Positions 37,715 to 47,002 of a stretch of 64,000 nucleotides of DNA are shown piece by piece (position 1 is the first letter of the stretch; every line of letters starts with the position of its first letter). The translations under genes were made by a program, and so were the position numbers. The stretch is taken from positions 1,674,001 to 1,738,000 of the forward strand of contig CAWGZV010000002.1 in the NCBI GenBank assembly GCA_963827155.1, written 5' to 3'. The DNA comes from UTCFX2 sp963827155 (lineage in GTDB: Bacteria > Chloroflexota > Anaerolineae > Anaerolineales > UBA4823). The notes beneath the pieces were generated by a model. It searched no databases. It had not been told where the DNA came from and saw only the letters and a list, made by a program, of their open reading frames with translations.

Positions 37715-38704
37715 TTATTCCGGAGTGTTCAGCATCAACGGCCAGAACTGAATCAATAACGAGTCTCTTATTGCCGCCGAAGCGTCGATTCGCCCCCATC
37801 CTGTCAATTCATCCCGCCCGCCAGACCATACATCTTTCGCGGTGGAGGTCAATATTTGAGAGACCTCAACCGAAGACCAATCAGGGTGCAGCGCCCAGAC
37901 CAGCGCTGCAACTCCGCTGGCGTGCGGGGTAGACATCGAAGTGCCTGAGCTGAAGAAATAGGAGCCGGTTGAGTTTGCGCGGTCTAATACTTTCAATACC
38001 ATGATCGGCGTGCTCCAGGCAATACCAGCAATTCCTGTCTGGTTATATGTCGCCGCTGCCGCAATTCCTGCCGCATGGCTCCCATGCGAATAATCGTCCT
38101 GTGGAATGGCATGATCGGCTACAAAATTCCACCCTTCATAGTCATCAATAAAACTGTTTGCATCGTCATCAAGATTGTTGCCCGGAATTTCATCGCGGTT
38201 TATCCAAATTTTCTCAGCTAAATCGGGGTGATCGAAATCTATCCCCGAGTCGATGATTGCGATTGGCCAATTTGACGACCCTCTGCTGAAAAGCCATGCA
38301 TCTCCAAGTCCAATCACTCGCAAATTTTCCTGTTGCGGAAGATAGAACGGGTCATTGGGGACAATCTCCGAAGCCTTGAGTATCCCATCTCTTTCGACCC
38401 ATTCGATCCGTGGATCTTGTTCCAATTCACACAGCCTTTGGGCAGAATATTCTTGTTCCGAGACGGCTAGCCAGGTATCAATCTGAGGCAGGTACTTCAC
38501 TGGTTGAGACTCAATTTCCTTCAAGAATTCTCGCGTCGTCCGAAAATCTAAATCAGAATTCAGCCTCAAATTCCATCGCTCACCGGGAAGTTCCTGACCA
38601 TCACCGATTATCCAATCGTATTGGGATTGCTTTTCCAATTCTGGAATCCTGGGAAAACCTGATAACAGGAACATTAGAAGAATGCTCGTCACCACGATTT
38701 TCAT
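37715..38704 (-). CDS. Secreted subtilase (S8) with missing oxyanion segment
   Basis: 329 residues with a signal peptide (MKIVVTSILLMFLLSG), an I9-like prodomain (about 40-110), Asp152 (AIIDSGIDFDHPDL), His207 (DYSHGSHAAGIAAA) and Ser256 (SSGTSMSTPHASG). Only 49 residues separate His and Ser, whereas subtilisins have about 150. The block holding the oxyanion-hole Asn (AAGN) and the FSNYG/DLAAPG strands is gone; the frame is intact, joining LKVLDRANSTGSY to FFSSGTSM. It is therefore probably inactive. It ends with IQFWPLMLNTPE, like the tail motif of other exported proteins here. Last gene of the operon from 40440. Confidence 0.82.
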   Translation of the reverse strand: MKIVVTSILLMFLLSGFPRIPELEKQSQYDWIIGDGQELPGERWNLRLNSDLDFRTTREFLKEIESQPVKYLPQIDTWLAVSEQEYSAQRLCELEQDPRIEWVERDGILKASEIVPNDPFYLPQQENLRVIGLGDAWLFSRGSSNWPIAIIDSGIDFDHPDLAEKIWINRDEIPGNNLDDDANSFIDDYEGWNFVADHAIPQDDYSHGSHAAGIAAAATYNQTGIAGIAWSTPIMVLKVLDRANSTGSYFFSSGTSMSTPHASGVAALVWALHPDWSSVEVSQILTSTAKDVWSGGRDELTGWGRIDASAAIRDSLLIQFWPLMLNTPE

Positions 38705-38720
38705 TTCAGATTCCAGCTGC

Positions 38721-39263
38721 CTAGAAAATCCAGGGGATAAACATCTTCGTTCTGGTCATATAATCTCTGTAAACCTCACCAAACCTGTCGACGTTCTCTC
38801 GTTCTTCGATCCTGGATGTGAGATAAAGGAAAAAACATACGCCAACTACCAGCAGAATGCTGATCAATTCGATCTTTTTAGCAAAGATTCCCAATCCCAG
38901 CAGAATTAGTGATGCATAAAGAGGGTGGCGGATCAGCCGGTATGCGCCAGTCTCGACCAGATTGGTAGTATCCTCGAATTTACCTTCAGGTTTCCCAACC
39001 TCCTGCAACAGCCAGAATCCATGCACAGCCAGGAAGATCGATCCTGTTAGGAGGATCCAGGAAATTATCTGATTCAACGCGAGGAAATTATTAAACCACG
39101 CCGTCAGGTTGAGCACGATTAGTCCAAGCAGGCATTCCCAGGCGAAGAAACGATAAAATCCGTGCGACCTGGCATCGCTCAAATAAGACCACGAATAAGC
39201 CAGGAACACCAGCGACCCTGCAACCCAAATCCCGATCTGAATGGCAGCAATTACAACACCCAA
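38721..39263 (-). CDS. Isoprenylcysteine carboxyl methyltransferase-like (ICMT/PEMT) membrane protein
   Basis: 180 residues with four or five TM helices. The C-terminal SAM-binding pattern of ICMT-type membrane methyltransferases is clear (LVETGAYRLIRHPLYASLILLGLG, then EERENVDRFGEVYRDYMTRT). Its start overlaps the end of the UroD-type gene by 13 bases and its stop lies 16 bases before the subtilase, so all three are one operon. The methyl acceptor is unknown (a lipid or an isoprenoid thiol in other members). Confidence 0.82.
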   Translation of the reverse strand: MGVVIAAIQIGIWVAGSLVFLAYSWSYLSDARSHGFYRFFAWECLLGLIVLNLTAWFNNFLALNQIISWILLTGSIFLAVHGFWLLQEVGKPEGKFEDTTNLVETGAYRLIRHPLYASLILLGLGIFAKKIELISILLVVGVCFFLYLTSRIEERENVDRFGEVYRDYMTRTKMFIPWIF

Positions 39264-40440
39264 CCCACTTCGGTCTCCTCAACCCGATCAGCGATCCATT
39301 TTACTCGTTCCATCAAATTTTCTGGCATTACTGCATCCCCTATCCCCAGGATAATCGGCTTCCTGCTGGCATATTCCAGGATCCGCCCAATTTCTTGTTG
39401 GAATGCTGGTTCGGCTGTTCTGCTCTCGAGCAGCGTTGAAGGGATCCCTCCCCAGATCAGCGGTTTTTTCTCCCAGGCATTCCAGGCGCTTTCGAAAGTG
39501 CATCCATTGGTAGGGGTAAATAACTCGCACACATCCAATCCGCTGTCTGCGAGCAGGCTTGTCAATCCTCTTAGATCCCCATCCATGTGGCTTCCCATTA
39601 GCTTCCCTTGAGAATGCAGAATTTCCGAGTAGGATTGATAGTTCTCCATCAGGTGTGCTCTGAAAAGTCGTGGATTAGTCATCACACCGTCGAGGTTGTC
39701 AATCAGTTCTATATAAGGGGTGTTTAGCCTGTCCAACGATTCCAGCAGCTCGATCATCCTCATATTGAGCGACTCCGATTAATCGCTGCACCGTCACTCG
39801 ATCGTCGTGTAAAGCATAGAATAATGCGGTTTCTCCATAGACGTCTAACAGCAAAGCCTGGAAAGGCATCCGTCCCAATTTTGGTACCAAAAAACCGAAA
39901 TTCAAGTATTTACTTGCTGCTTGATGAAATTCTTCAAAACGCGGCACGAATTCAGCCCGTTCGATGATTTTTTGGAACACCTTTGCATCTTCGGCTTTTT
40001 TTACCGGACGCTCCACCATAATTGCCCGCGAGGATCCTGCCTCCAAACCTTCGAGCGATACCCGGTGGCTGAAAAACAATCGTCCTTCTGGAGTGATTGC
40101 TTCACTGGTGTATTCACCAGGTGTTTCGATTGGAAGGTTGTCCCATAGACTTGGGAAGTCAAATAGCTCAGGTTCGTAAGCCTGGAAGATCTTTTCCCCG
40201 TCTCGCCGAATGGTCAACTCCATCCGCCGGTGGCGGTATGCATACGGGTATCGCCAGTCTTCCATCCCTATCCCCACTTGCTGGTGGATCTCCTCAAGGC
40301 TCTTCCCCTGATACACCTCCGGCAGCTTTGCTTGGAAGCTCAATCCTCGGTGCCAGAAATCCATCCGGTCAATAAACGGAATTCGGTCAGGCGTATTTCC
40401 CTTTAAAGACCTCAATTAATCGATCTTGTGAAAATCCCAT
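39251..40440 (-). CDS. UroD-family (uroporphyrinogen-decarboxylase-like) methyltransferase, two +1 frameshifts
   Basis: 395 residues after removing one base in CCC 40399-40401 and one at 39763-39767; starts at ATG 40440 (MGFSQDRLIEVFKG). A UroD TIM-barrel is suggested by NTPDRIPFIDRMDFW, GFLVPKLGRMPFQALLLDVYG, and the C-terminal half (DNLDGVMTNPRLFRAHL, GSHMDGDLRGLTSLLADSGLDVCELFTP, IILGIGDAVMP). Proteins of this shape are usually corrinoid- or cobalamin-linked methyl transfer enzymes, not heme enzymes. His-x-Asp (GSHMDGD) sits where MtaA has HxC. The acceptor is unknown; it heads the operon with an ICMT-like gene. Confidence 0.75.
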
Positions 40441-40955
40441 CGATGCTGCCTTAAAATTCAATCATTAATTCTGGGCGTCCCCGCCGTTAATTGACCGGTG
40501 GATCGATCCTTTGGCAACCAAATCGCCGACATGGTTGCAGAAATTTCACTGCTGCTAATGGTTGGTTCAATCCTTCCGTCATAAACCCAATATTAGGCTG
40601 CTTACCATTCAATCCTTCCATTAGATTTAGGTTTGTTCTATTTCAGGATTTAGGGTCGCAGCCGAAATCCCCTCAGTTTCCGGGATGGTTTACTTGAAAC
40701 CCAAAACCTTCTATCTGCCTTCTCACCAATATTAATTTGTTCTCGTCTTTTGTCAATAGGTGGAGCATGTCCAATGCTGCCGGCGACCCATTTATCGGCT
40801 TAGTTGATGTCTATTCGTAATTCTTTATACATTCGTTAATACCTCCCAGATAATATGTCGAAATTTTCATGAATGAAAGTAGCCAAATCAGAAAAAGCAA
40901 AAGACCGCAGCATCTGGAGTTTGCGGTCTCTAATTTATTCATCAGTCGACAAGAT
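40441..40955. other. Gap between UroD-type gene and repeat protein gene
   Basis: About 515 bases. It holds the terminator of the gene ending at 40956 (stem 40902-40929) and the leader of the UroD-type gene. No further gene seen. Confidence 0.6.
40893..40929 (-). terminator. Terminator of secreted repeat protein gene
   Basis: AGACCGCA (40902-40909) pairs with TGCGGTCT (40922-40929), with a 12-base loop. On the minus strand the stem is followed by TTTTGCTTTTTC. It lies 27 bases beyond the stop codon at 40956. Confidence 0.75.
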
Positions 40956-43319
40956 TTATTTTTGAATGACCGGCAAATAGATGCTCCTGATCCGCGTACC
41001 CCACCGCGAAATGTGGTCGATTACCTCATTACCTCCATTATCTTCAAAAAAGCCCCCCCAAAAAACATCCGGACCAACCATTTTCACCGCTGTCACCACA
41101 CCGTTCAATCCAAGCCCATAAAACTGGATTTCCTCGCCTGTCCATTTGATAACATTCGTGTGCTGGAAAAATCCGCCATTCACCGTAAACGAACCACCCA
41201 CTGCGACCTCATAGCTGTTTGAGTCGAGGCATAGCACAAATCCGTTGTTCAAGCCAGATCCCACCCAGGTCGCCCCGTCATAGCGTGCCAGCCTTGCCAG
41301 GTTGCCGTTTGAGTTGAGCTCAAGGAAATTACCTCCAATATAGAGATAACCACTGCTCACCGACAGCGCGTTCACCCAGCCACCGTTGATCGCGCTCGAA
41401 GCGTACCCGCCCCAGTTCGTCCCATCCCACCTCGCCATGTAGCTTGATCCCCCATCTCCGCTGGCAGTGAATTGCCCGCCAACCACGAGGTCTCGTCCAT
41501 AAGCTGCAAGCCCATATACCGTATCGTTCTTGCCATTCCCAAGCGGATTCCAGCTGCTCCCATCCCAGCGGGCGATCTTGTCCCCAGCAGCATTCCCTCC
41601 AGCATCCGTAAAATCTCCCCCTACATAAAGGTTCGGTCCGTAGAAAAGCAGCGCTGTCACAGCTGAATTCAACCCGCTCCCAAGCGCCTGCCATGTAGTC
41701 CCGTCCCAGCGAACGATATAATCCGCGTTTGGATTGCCTCCCGCGTTGGTGAAATTGCCGCCAACATATACATCCTTCCCGCTCACTGCGATCGCATTCA
41801 CGGTCCCGTTAGGGATTCCGCTCCCCAATGCATGATACAGGTGCCCATCCCAGCGGGCAATCCGGTCCGCATTGGGGTTGCTCCCTGCATCCGTGAAGCT
41901 GCCGCCGACATAAAGGTCCGGTCCGACCTGTACCAGCGCGGATGCCACCCCATTTAGACCAAATCCAACCGCGTTCCAGATAGGTGTTGCCTCACTCCCA
42001 TCCCAGCGCGCCAGGTAATCCGCATCCGGATCGCCGCCTGCGTCGAAAAAATAACCGATGGCATACACATCGGATCCGTCAATAAATATGCCTTCGTTCG
42101 TGTTGATATAACCATTCAATCCTGTCCCCAAAGCGTGCCAGTACTTTCCGTCCCAGCGGGCGATCGTATCAGCTTCAGCTAATCCTCCCATATCATCGAA
42201 GGTTCCGGCGACATAAATGCTGCCACCTGCAATTCTGACTGCCTCGATTGGGGAAGGACCGTTGGGAATCGCGCTGCTCACACCAGGCACTGCTTGCCAC
42301 CCAGCACCATCCCAGTGAGCTAGGTAATCCATATCTGGATTGCCATTGGCATCCGTGAATCCGCCGCCCACATAAACATGCTCGCCAGCGACGGCAATAG
42401 AACGAACAAAATTGCTGCTCAAATCAAGTCCATTTCCTAGAGCTTCCCATTGGCTGCCATTCCATCGTGCAACCCGATCGGCATTCGGGTCCCCGCCCGC
42501 GTTAGTAAAAATACCCGCTGCGTAAAGATAGCTTCCGTCTGCTGTGATATCCATGATCTGTGAAGAAATCCCGGGGATACTGCTCCAGGTACTACCGTTC
42601 CAGCGGAAAAGATAAGGCGAGTCGGTGCTCGTGGCATAGATATCGTGTCCGTACTCCGCAATCTCGTAAACATATCCTGATGTAAAACTGGTGCTCAACG
42701 CCGCCCAGCTCGTTCCGTCCCAGCGAGCAAAGCGGTCAGCGTTTGCGTTTCCTCCAGCATCCGTAAACTGGCCTCCTACGTACAAGTATTTTCCCGACAC
42801 GAGCATGCTGTAAGCATAGTTGTTCAGACCGCCGCCTACATCCAGCCAGTTGCTGCCGTTCCAGCGTGCGATATAGTCCGCGCTGGGATTATTGTTCAGG
42901 TTTGTAAACTGTCCAGCCAGATAAATCTCCCCATGGAACAGCACGATGCTGATGATGAAGTTGTCCATCGTCGCGATGGTCGCCACCGCCTCCCAGGTAT
43001 TAATGAGGCTTTCAGGCTCTTCGGGTTGAACTGGGTTCTGGTTTTGAAAAAAATGCGGTTCTCCATTTGCCGCCAGAGTCATTTTCCAGCCCGACATATC
43101 CAGATTTCCATCATAATCCGAATTCAAATTTAGGCTACCGTCCGGTAGCAGGTAATTATTCAGCGAAGCCTTTGTTCCAACAATTGCTGCGTTAGAATCG
43201 CTTGTCTCATCCGAACTTGCGTAGATCGGTTGTCTACCACCAAAATAATACGCGAAAACTAGCACCAGACAAATCACTGTTCTTAGACTTCTGGTATCGT
43301 TTTTAATAACAGATTCCAT
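40956..43319 (-). CDS. Large secreted propeller-like repeat protein
   Basis: 787 residues. N-terminal signal or anchor (VICLVLVFAYYFGG, about 16-29). From about residue 105, about a dozen units of some 50 residues, each with the pattern LYVGGxFTDAGGNPNAD-x-IARWDG-x2-W-x-ALG-x-GLN. This is a Trp-Asp/Gly-rich repeat expected to form beta-propeller blades (Kelch/delta-60-like). The protein ends IYLPVIQK, a tail typical of exported Anaerolineae proteins. A surface or secreted binding role is likely; the ligand is unknown. Confidence 0.8.
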   Translation of the reverse strand: MESVIKNDTRSLRTVICLVLVFAYYFGGRQPIYASSDETSDSNAAIVGTKASLNNYLLPDGSLNLNSDYDGNLDMSGWKMTLAANGEPHFFQNQNPVQPEEPESLINTWEAVATIATMDNFIISIVLFHGEIYLAGQFTNLNNNPSADYIARWNGSNWLDVGGGLNNYAYSMLVSGKYLYVGGQFTDAGGNANADRFARWDGTSWAALSTSFTSGYVYEIAEYGHDIYATSTDSPYLFRWNGSTWSSIPGISSQIMDITADGSYLYAAGIFTNAGGDPNADRVARWNGSQWEALGNGLDLSSNFVRSIAVAGEHVYVGGGFTDANGNPDMDYLAHWDGAGWQAVPGVSSAIPNGPSPIEAVRIAGGSIYVAGTFDDMGGLAEADTIARWDGKYWHALGTGLNGYINTNEGIFIDGSDVYAIGYFFDAGGDPDADYLARWDGSEATPIWNAVGFGLNGVASALVQVGPDLYVGGSFTDAGSNPNADRIARWDGHLYHALGSGIPNGTVNAIAVSGKDVYVGGNFTNAGGNPNADYIVRWDGTTWQALGSGLNSAVTALLFYGPNLYVGGDFTDAGGNAAGDKIARWDGSSWNPLGNGKNDTVYGLAAYGRDLVVGGQFTASGDGGSSYMARWDGTNWGGYASSAINGGWVNALSVSSGYLYIGGNFLELNSNGNLARLARYDGATWVGSGLNNGFVLCLDSNSYEVAVGGSFTVNGGFFQHTNVIKWTGEEIQFYGLGLNGVVTAVKMVGPDVFWGGFFEDNGGNEVIDHISRWGTRIRSIYLPVIQK

Positions 43320-43713
43320 AAATCCTCCGCTTCATATGCTCGGTGCGTTGGAAGGATTTCCCTCCAAAGTTTTCAAATTGATGCGTCGCTGGCAGTGTTG
43401 TCTCAGATGGTTCAGTCGCGAGCTCCCCCGGAACATTACCACCCTGTATTTTCTAATTAGCCTATTATGATCTTATATACTCTATTAGTCAAGCATTTGG
43501 AATCAACCATTTCTATTTCTTCACTTTGGATTAATCCCCGTTTTGGAATTGTATTTGTTATATATTATTTGATATGGTTATTAATTATATTGATATATGT
43601 ATTGACTTATAGAATAATTATGTTAAAATATTGTTGATATTTCTGCATGACAGTTATATATTTCTGATTATCGGATTATTAGAAAATCTGCCTGCAACCA
43701 AAGGAATCTTCCT
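43320..43713. other. AT-rich intergenic region
   Basis: About 390 bases between divergent genes. The 43540-43680 part is very AT-rich and holds the promoter proposed at 43602-43629. No gene seen. Confidence 0.6.
43602..43629 (+). promoter_or_regulatory. Possible promoter of ABC exporter operon
   Basis: TTGACT (43602-43607), 16-base spacer, TAAAAT (43624-43629), about 85 bases before the ATPase start in a strongly AT-rich stretch. Confidence 0.4.
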
Positions 43714-44787
43714 ATGTCCGCATCTGCTGTCGAGATTATCGATCTGATCAAACGCTTTCCACTTCGCCCCCATTCAGAATCCCAAGGTTCCGGCGACCTT
43801 CCCTCAAATCTCTCCTCTCGATCCGTCGGGGTAAGCCGTTTCAATTTCCTCAATGCTCGCCCACCTAAAAAAACATTCACTGCCGTGGACGGCGTCTCTT
43901 TGACGATCCATTCGGGCGAAATCTTCGGACTCCTCGGTCCCAATGGCGCTGGCAAATCAACCACCATCCGCATGCTAGCCACGTTGCTGGAACCGACCTC
44001 AGGAACCGCCTTGATCAATGGCTTCGACCTGGTCCGCCAGCCAAATCAGGTCCGCCGCAGTCTCGGTGCATTGCTTGCCGGCGAGCGCAGTATCTATTGG
44101 AAGCTCACCGGACGCGAAAACTTGGAGTACTTCGCCGCTCTCTTCCAGGTTCCTCCCCGAATTGCTCGCCGTCGTACTGCTGAGCTGATCGAACGCATGG
44201 AGTTGACCTCTCGCGCCGACGAGCTGGTCGAAAAATACTCAACCGGGATGAAGCAGCGGGTCGCTATCGCAAAAACCTTGCTTGCCAATCCGCCTGTCCT
44301 CCTTCTCGATGAGCCGACCCTTGGTCTTGATCCTCAGGCCGCCCGCCAGCTTCGCGATTTGATCGGACAGCTGAAAAAAGAAGGCCACACGATATTATTG
44401 ACTACCCATTACATGGAAGAAGCCGACTTGCTCTCCGATCGAATTGCAGTCATCGACCAGGGACGGATCATTGCCCTGGACAATCCAGCTAATCTCAAGC
44501 GTTCGATCCGTCAGGTTAATGTAATTCATCTTGAGGTCTCAGGATGGGACGCTAAGTTCGCTGCGGACTTACAGCGGCTTCCGGGTGTCTCGAACATTAC
44601 CGTCCGTTCGCTGGACCGAGATTCGCTCCACTCCGTGAGCCTCCATGCATCAGACAGCCGCCAGGTCCTCCCCGGCATCGTCAATTCGATCAGCGTTAAC
44701 GGCACCCGCCTGGTGAATATGCGCGTCCAGGAACCCTCCCTCGAAGATGTTTTTATCAATCTGACCGGGAAAGCATTGCGAGATTGA
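43714..44787 (+). CDS. ABC transporter ATPase, DrrA/ABC-2 exporter type
   Basis: 357 residues. Walker A is GLLGPNGAGKSTTIRML (Lys81), the signature YSTGMKQRVAIAKTLL, Walker B VLLLDEPTLGLDP, and the switch His in LLTTHYMEEADLLSDR. An extra N-terminal stretch (about 20-55) and a C-terminal domain (280-357) resemble DrrA/NodI-type exporters. It powers the two permeases that follow and likely exports a drug, lipid or polysaccharide; the cargo is unknown. Confidence 0.9.
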   Translation: MSASAVEIIDLIKRFPLRPHSESQGSGDLPSNLSSRSVGVSRFNFLNARPPKKTFTAVDGVSLTIHSGEIFGLLGPNGAGKSTTIRMLATLLEPTSGTALINGFDLVRQPNQVRRSLGALLAGERSIYWKLTGRENLEYFAALFQVPPRIARRRTAELIERMELTSRADELVEKYSTGMKQRVAIAKTLLANPPVLLLDEPTLGLDPQAARQLRDLIGQLKKEGHTILLTTHYMEEADLLSDRIAVIDQGRIIALDNPANLKRSIRQVNVIHLEVSGWDAKFAADLQRLPGVSNITVRSLDRDSLHSVSLHASDSRQVLPGIVNSISVNGTRLVNMRVQEPSLEDVFINLTGKALRD

Positions 44788-44792
44788 AAGCC

Positions 44793-45674
44793 ATGACCAC
44801 AGATACCTTCAATCACCCCGTAGCTCCTTCGCTCCCCCATCGTGAAATGCGCCTCGAAGCGCGCGCCTTTCAGGCTATTGTTTTGCGTGAATGGATCATT
44901 TTTCGGCGCTATCCCAGCTGGGTCATCGCCCTCTTTATTTGGCCGATTATATTCCCTGCCGCTTACATTCTCACTGCTCGTGCCCTATCTGGTCCAGATG
45001 GCAGTGGGCTCATCGCTTTCAACCATCTCACCGGCACATCCGATTACCTGAGCTATATCGCCATCGGGACAACCATCTGGATGTGGCAGAACATCGTCCT
45101 TTGGAACGTTGGGAACGTTCTGCGTGAGGATCAAATGCGCGGCACGCTCGAATCTAACTGGCTTTCACCTTCCTGGCGCTTCTCTTTTCTGCTCGGCTCA
45201 AGTGTGACCCAGCTCTTCTCAATGTTCATCTTCCTGCTCGTCGCCGTTCTCGAGTTCACCCTGATTTTTGATGTAAACCTGCATGGCAATCCGTTGTTGG
45301 CGATCTTGATGATTGCTGCAGCCATTCCCTCAATCTATGGACTCGGTTTTGCATTTGCCAGTCTGGTCATCACTGCCAAAGAAGCCGGCGCGTTCGTCTA
45401 TCTTGTGCGCGGTCTGGTGATGATTTTCGCCGGCATCACCTTCCCAATTTCAGTCCTACCTGCGTGGATGCAGACGATCGCTCTTCTTTTGCCGCAAACC
45501 TACATCATCCACGGTCTCCGCACTGCCTTGCTTTCCAATGCAGCTTTGGCTGACCTGGCGCCAGACTTGCTTGCACTTCTCGGGTTTGGGGTGCTCTGGC
45601 TATCGATCGGCTATTGGGCATTCAATCGCATGGAGCGCCGCGCACGGCGCACGGGCGCTCTTGGTCAGTATTGA
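44793..45674 (+). CDS. ABC-2 type permease, subunit 1
   Basis: 293 residues from ATG 44793, six TM helices (FRRYPSWVIALFIWPIIFPAAY, SDYLSYIAIGTTIWMWQNIVLW). MRGTLESNWLSPSWR is the family loop. It begins 5 bases after the ATPase stop and pairs with the next permease. Its paralogue shares ESNWL and the GxLGQx C-terminal ending (TGALGQY). Confidence 0.87.
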   Translation: MTTDTFNHPVAPSLPHREMRLEARAFQAIVLREWIIFRRYPSWVIALFIWPIIFPAAYILTARALSGPDGSGLIAFNHLTGTSDYLSYIAIGTTIWMWQNIVLWNVGNVLREDQMRGTLESNWLSPSWRFSFLLGSSVTQLFSMFIFLLVAVLEFTLIFDVNLHGNPLLAILMIAAAIPSIYGLGFAFASLVITAKEAGAFVYLVRGLVMIFAGITFPISVLPAWMQTIALLLPQTYIIHGLRTALLSNAALADLAPDLLALLGFGVLWLSIGYWAFNRMERRARRTGALGQY

Positions 45675-45701
45675 TTTGATCAATTTTTGGAGGTTTCCGC
45701 A

Positions 45702-46562
45702 ATGTCCGCTGCTTTATTGAGTCATTCCGATCCCACCTGGCGATCTAACTTCTATGCTCTCTGGGTGATCGCCAAAAAAAATTGGCGCACTTACTGGCGC
45801 TACCCTTTAAACGCAGTTTCCTCTGTCCTCCAGCCAATCATCTGGCTTGCTCCGGTCTACTTCATGGGCAAAGCGTTTTCGATTAATGGCGAGGCGATCG
45901 GTTTTGCTGGGTATGCCGGCACCACAGATTATATGTCCTTCATCCTGATTGGCTCAACCATATCGAGCTTCATAAACGCCGTCTTCTGGGGAATGGGCTA
46001 TTCTATGAAAAATGACATGGATGCCGGTGTCCTTGAATCTAACTGGCTGACTCCTTTGCCTCGCCCGTACCTGTTGATTGGTGCCACCCTCTCCAGCTTG
46101 CTTATCACCACGATCACCTCAATGTCCATGCTTCTGCTCGCCGCGCTGATCTTTGGTTTTAATCCCGCCCAGGGGGGATTCTTTCCTGCGATCTTAACTG
46201 CAATCCCCATGCTGGTCGGACTTTACGGCTTTGGCTTTGCGTTTGCTGCTGTAGTGCTGGTGATGCGTGAATCGAACATCCTGGTCGATGTCAGCAGTTT
46301 CTTGATCCAGATCTTTTCCGGCTCCGATTTCCCGGTCACTGTTCTGCCGCGCTGGCTGCTTCCGATCTCCCTTGCCCTTCCCCTTACCTATGGCTTCGAT
46401 GCTGTCCGTGGTTGGCTTCTTCAAACCCCAACCCTTGTACCCCTCCGCCTGGAGCTCGCCATCCTGGTCGCTTTTATGTTCGTGATGATCTGGTTCGGCT
46501 TATTTGTTTTCCGCCGTCTTGAGCGCCACGTCCGCATCATCGGTACGCTTGGTCAGCATTAA
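45702..46562 (+). CDS. ABC-2 type permease, subunit 2
   Basis: 286 residues from ATG 45702 (GGAGG upstream), six TM helices, clear paralogue of the previous gene (NWRTYWRYPLNAVSSVLQPIIWLAP, DAGVLESNWLTPLPRPYLL, ending GTLGQH). The two form a heterodimeric export channel with the DrrA-like ATPase. Confidence 0.87.
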   Translation: MSAALLSHSDPTWRSNFYALWVIAKKNWRTYWRYPLNAVSSVLQPIIWLAPVYFMGKAFSINGEAIGFAGYAGTTDYMSFILIGSTISSFINAVFWGMGYSMKNDMDAGVLESNWLTPLPRPYLLIGATLSSLLITTITSMSMLLLAALIFGFNPAQGGFFPAILTAIPMLVGLYGFGFAFAAVVLVMRESNILVDVSSFLIQIFSGSDFPVTVLPRWLLPISLALPLTYGFDAVRGWLLQTPTLVPLRLELAILVAFMFVMIWFGLFVFRRLERHVRIIGTLGQH

Positions 46563-46588
46563 TGCCAATAATGTCCCAACGTAGCCCT

Positions 46589-46654
46589 GCCTAGATCAGG
46601 AATCGAACCTGGAAACCATGGCTCTTCAAGCTGGAATGGTGCATATTTCTAGCC
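46589..46654 (-). other. tRNA-like relic
   Basis: On the minus strand, GGCTAGA (46654-46648) and TCTAGGC (46595-46589) can form an acceptor-like stem (6 of 7 pairs). Just inside lies a T-arm with the canonical GGTTCGATTCC loop (46612-46596 region; 4 of 5 stem pairs). The stretch is 66 bases and lacks a proper D arm, and I could not fold a normal anticodon arm. It may be a degenerate tRNA gene or chance. Confidence 0.25.
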
Positions 46655-46723
46655 AATCCTGGTAACCTCCCTCATCCAATCGAAATAATATCCAGCCTGA
46701 TGCCTTCCAGTCGATTGGATTAA

Positions 46724-46909
46724 TTTCAGCCGGTCATCTTCAACTTGATCCGAGAGCTCAAGCAAGTTCGGCTGAACGCTGGTCCTGATCTAGACAGGCG
46801 GTCCATCGGGAATATCCTCGTCCACATCGCCGAGTCCATGTTTTTGATCTTATTCAGTTGGCAAAGTGGATGGGATTGCTGCTCTGTTCAAAATCCATCA
46901 GGTAGATAG
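46724..46909 (+). pseudogene. Possible DinB-like fragment
   Basis: An open 61-codon frame without a good start containing VIFNLIRELKQVRLNAG and RSIGNILVHIAESM, which resembles the conserved middle of DinB/DUF664 proteins (W-S-I-G-E-I-L-x-H-I-A-E). No continuation is seen on either side. It could be a decayed paralogue of the DinB gene at 26970. Confidence 0.3.
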
Positions 46910-47002
46910 TCAGTTAACAAAATAATTAATCATCTCCCAATCAAAAATCGGAGATATTTAGGTTAAGATACCTACTGTCATCGAGGAATGAAAGGAATCA
47001 GG

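Larger units (their letters stand above)
46563..47002. other. Gap with possible gene relics
   Basis: About 440 bases. It contains a tRNA-like relic (46589-46654, minus) and a short open frame (46724-46909, plus) with a DinB-like string. No intact gene seen. Confidence 0.5.

Noticed and set aside
46563..47002. Real tRNA gene
   Set aside because: The T-arm is convincing but the D arm is missing and no normal anticodon arm folds; kept only as a low-confidence relic.
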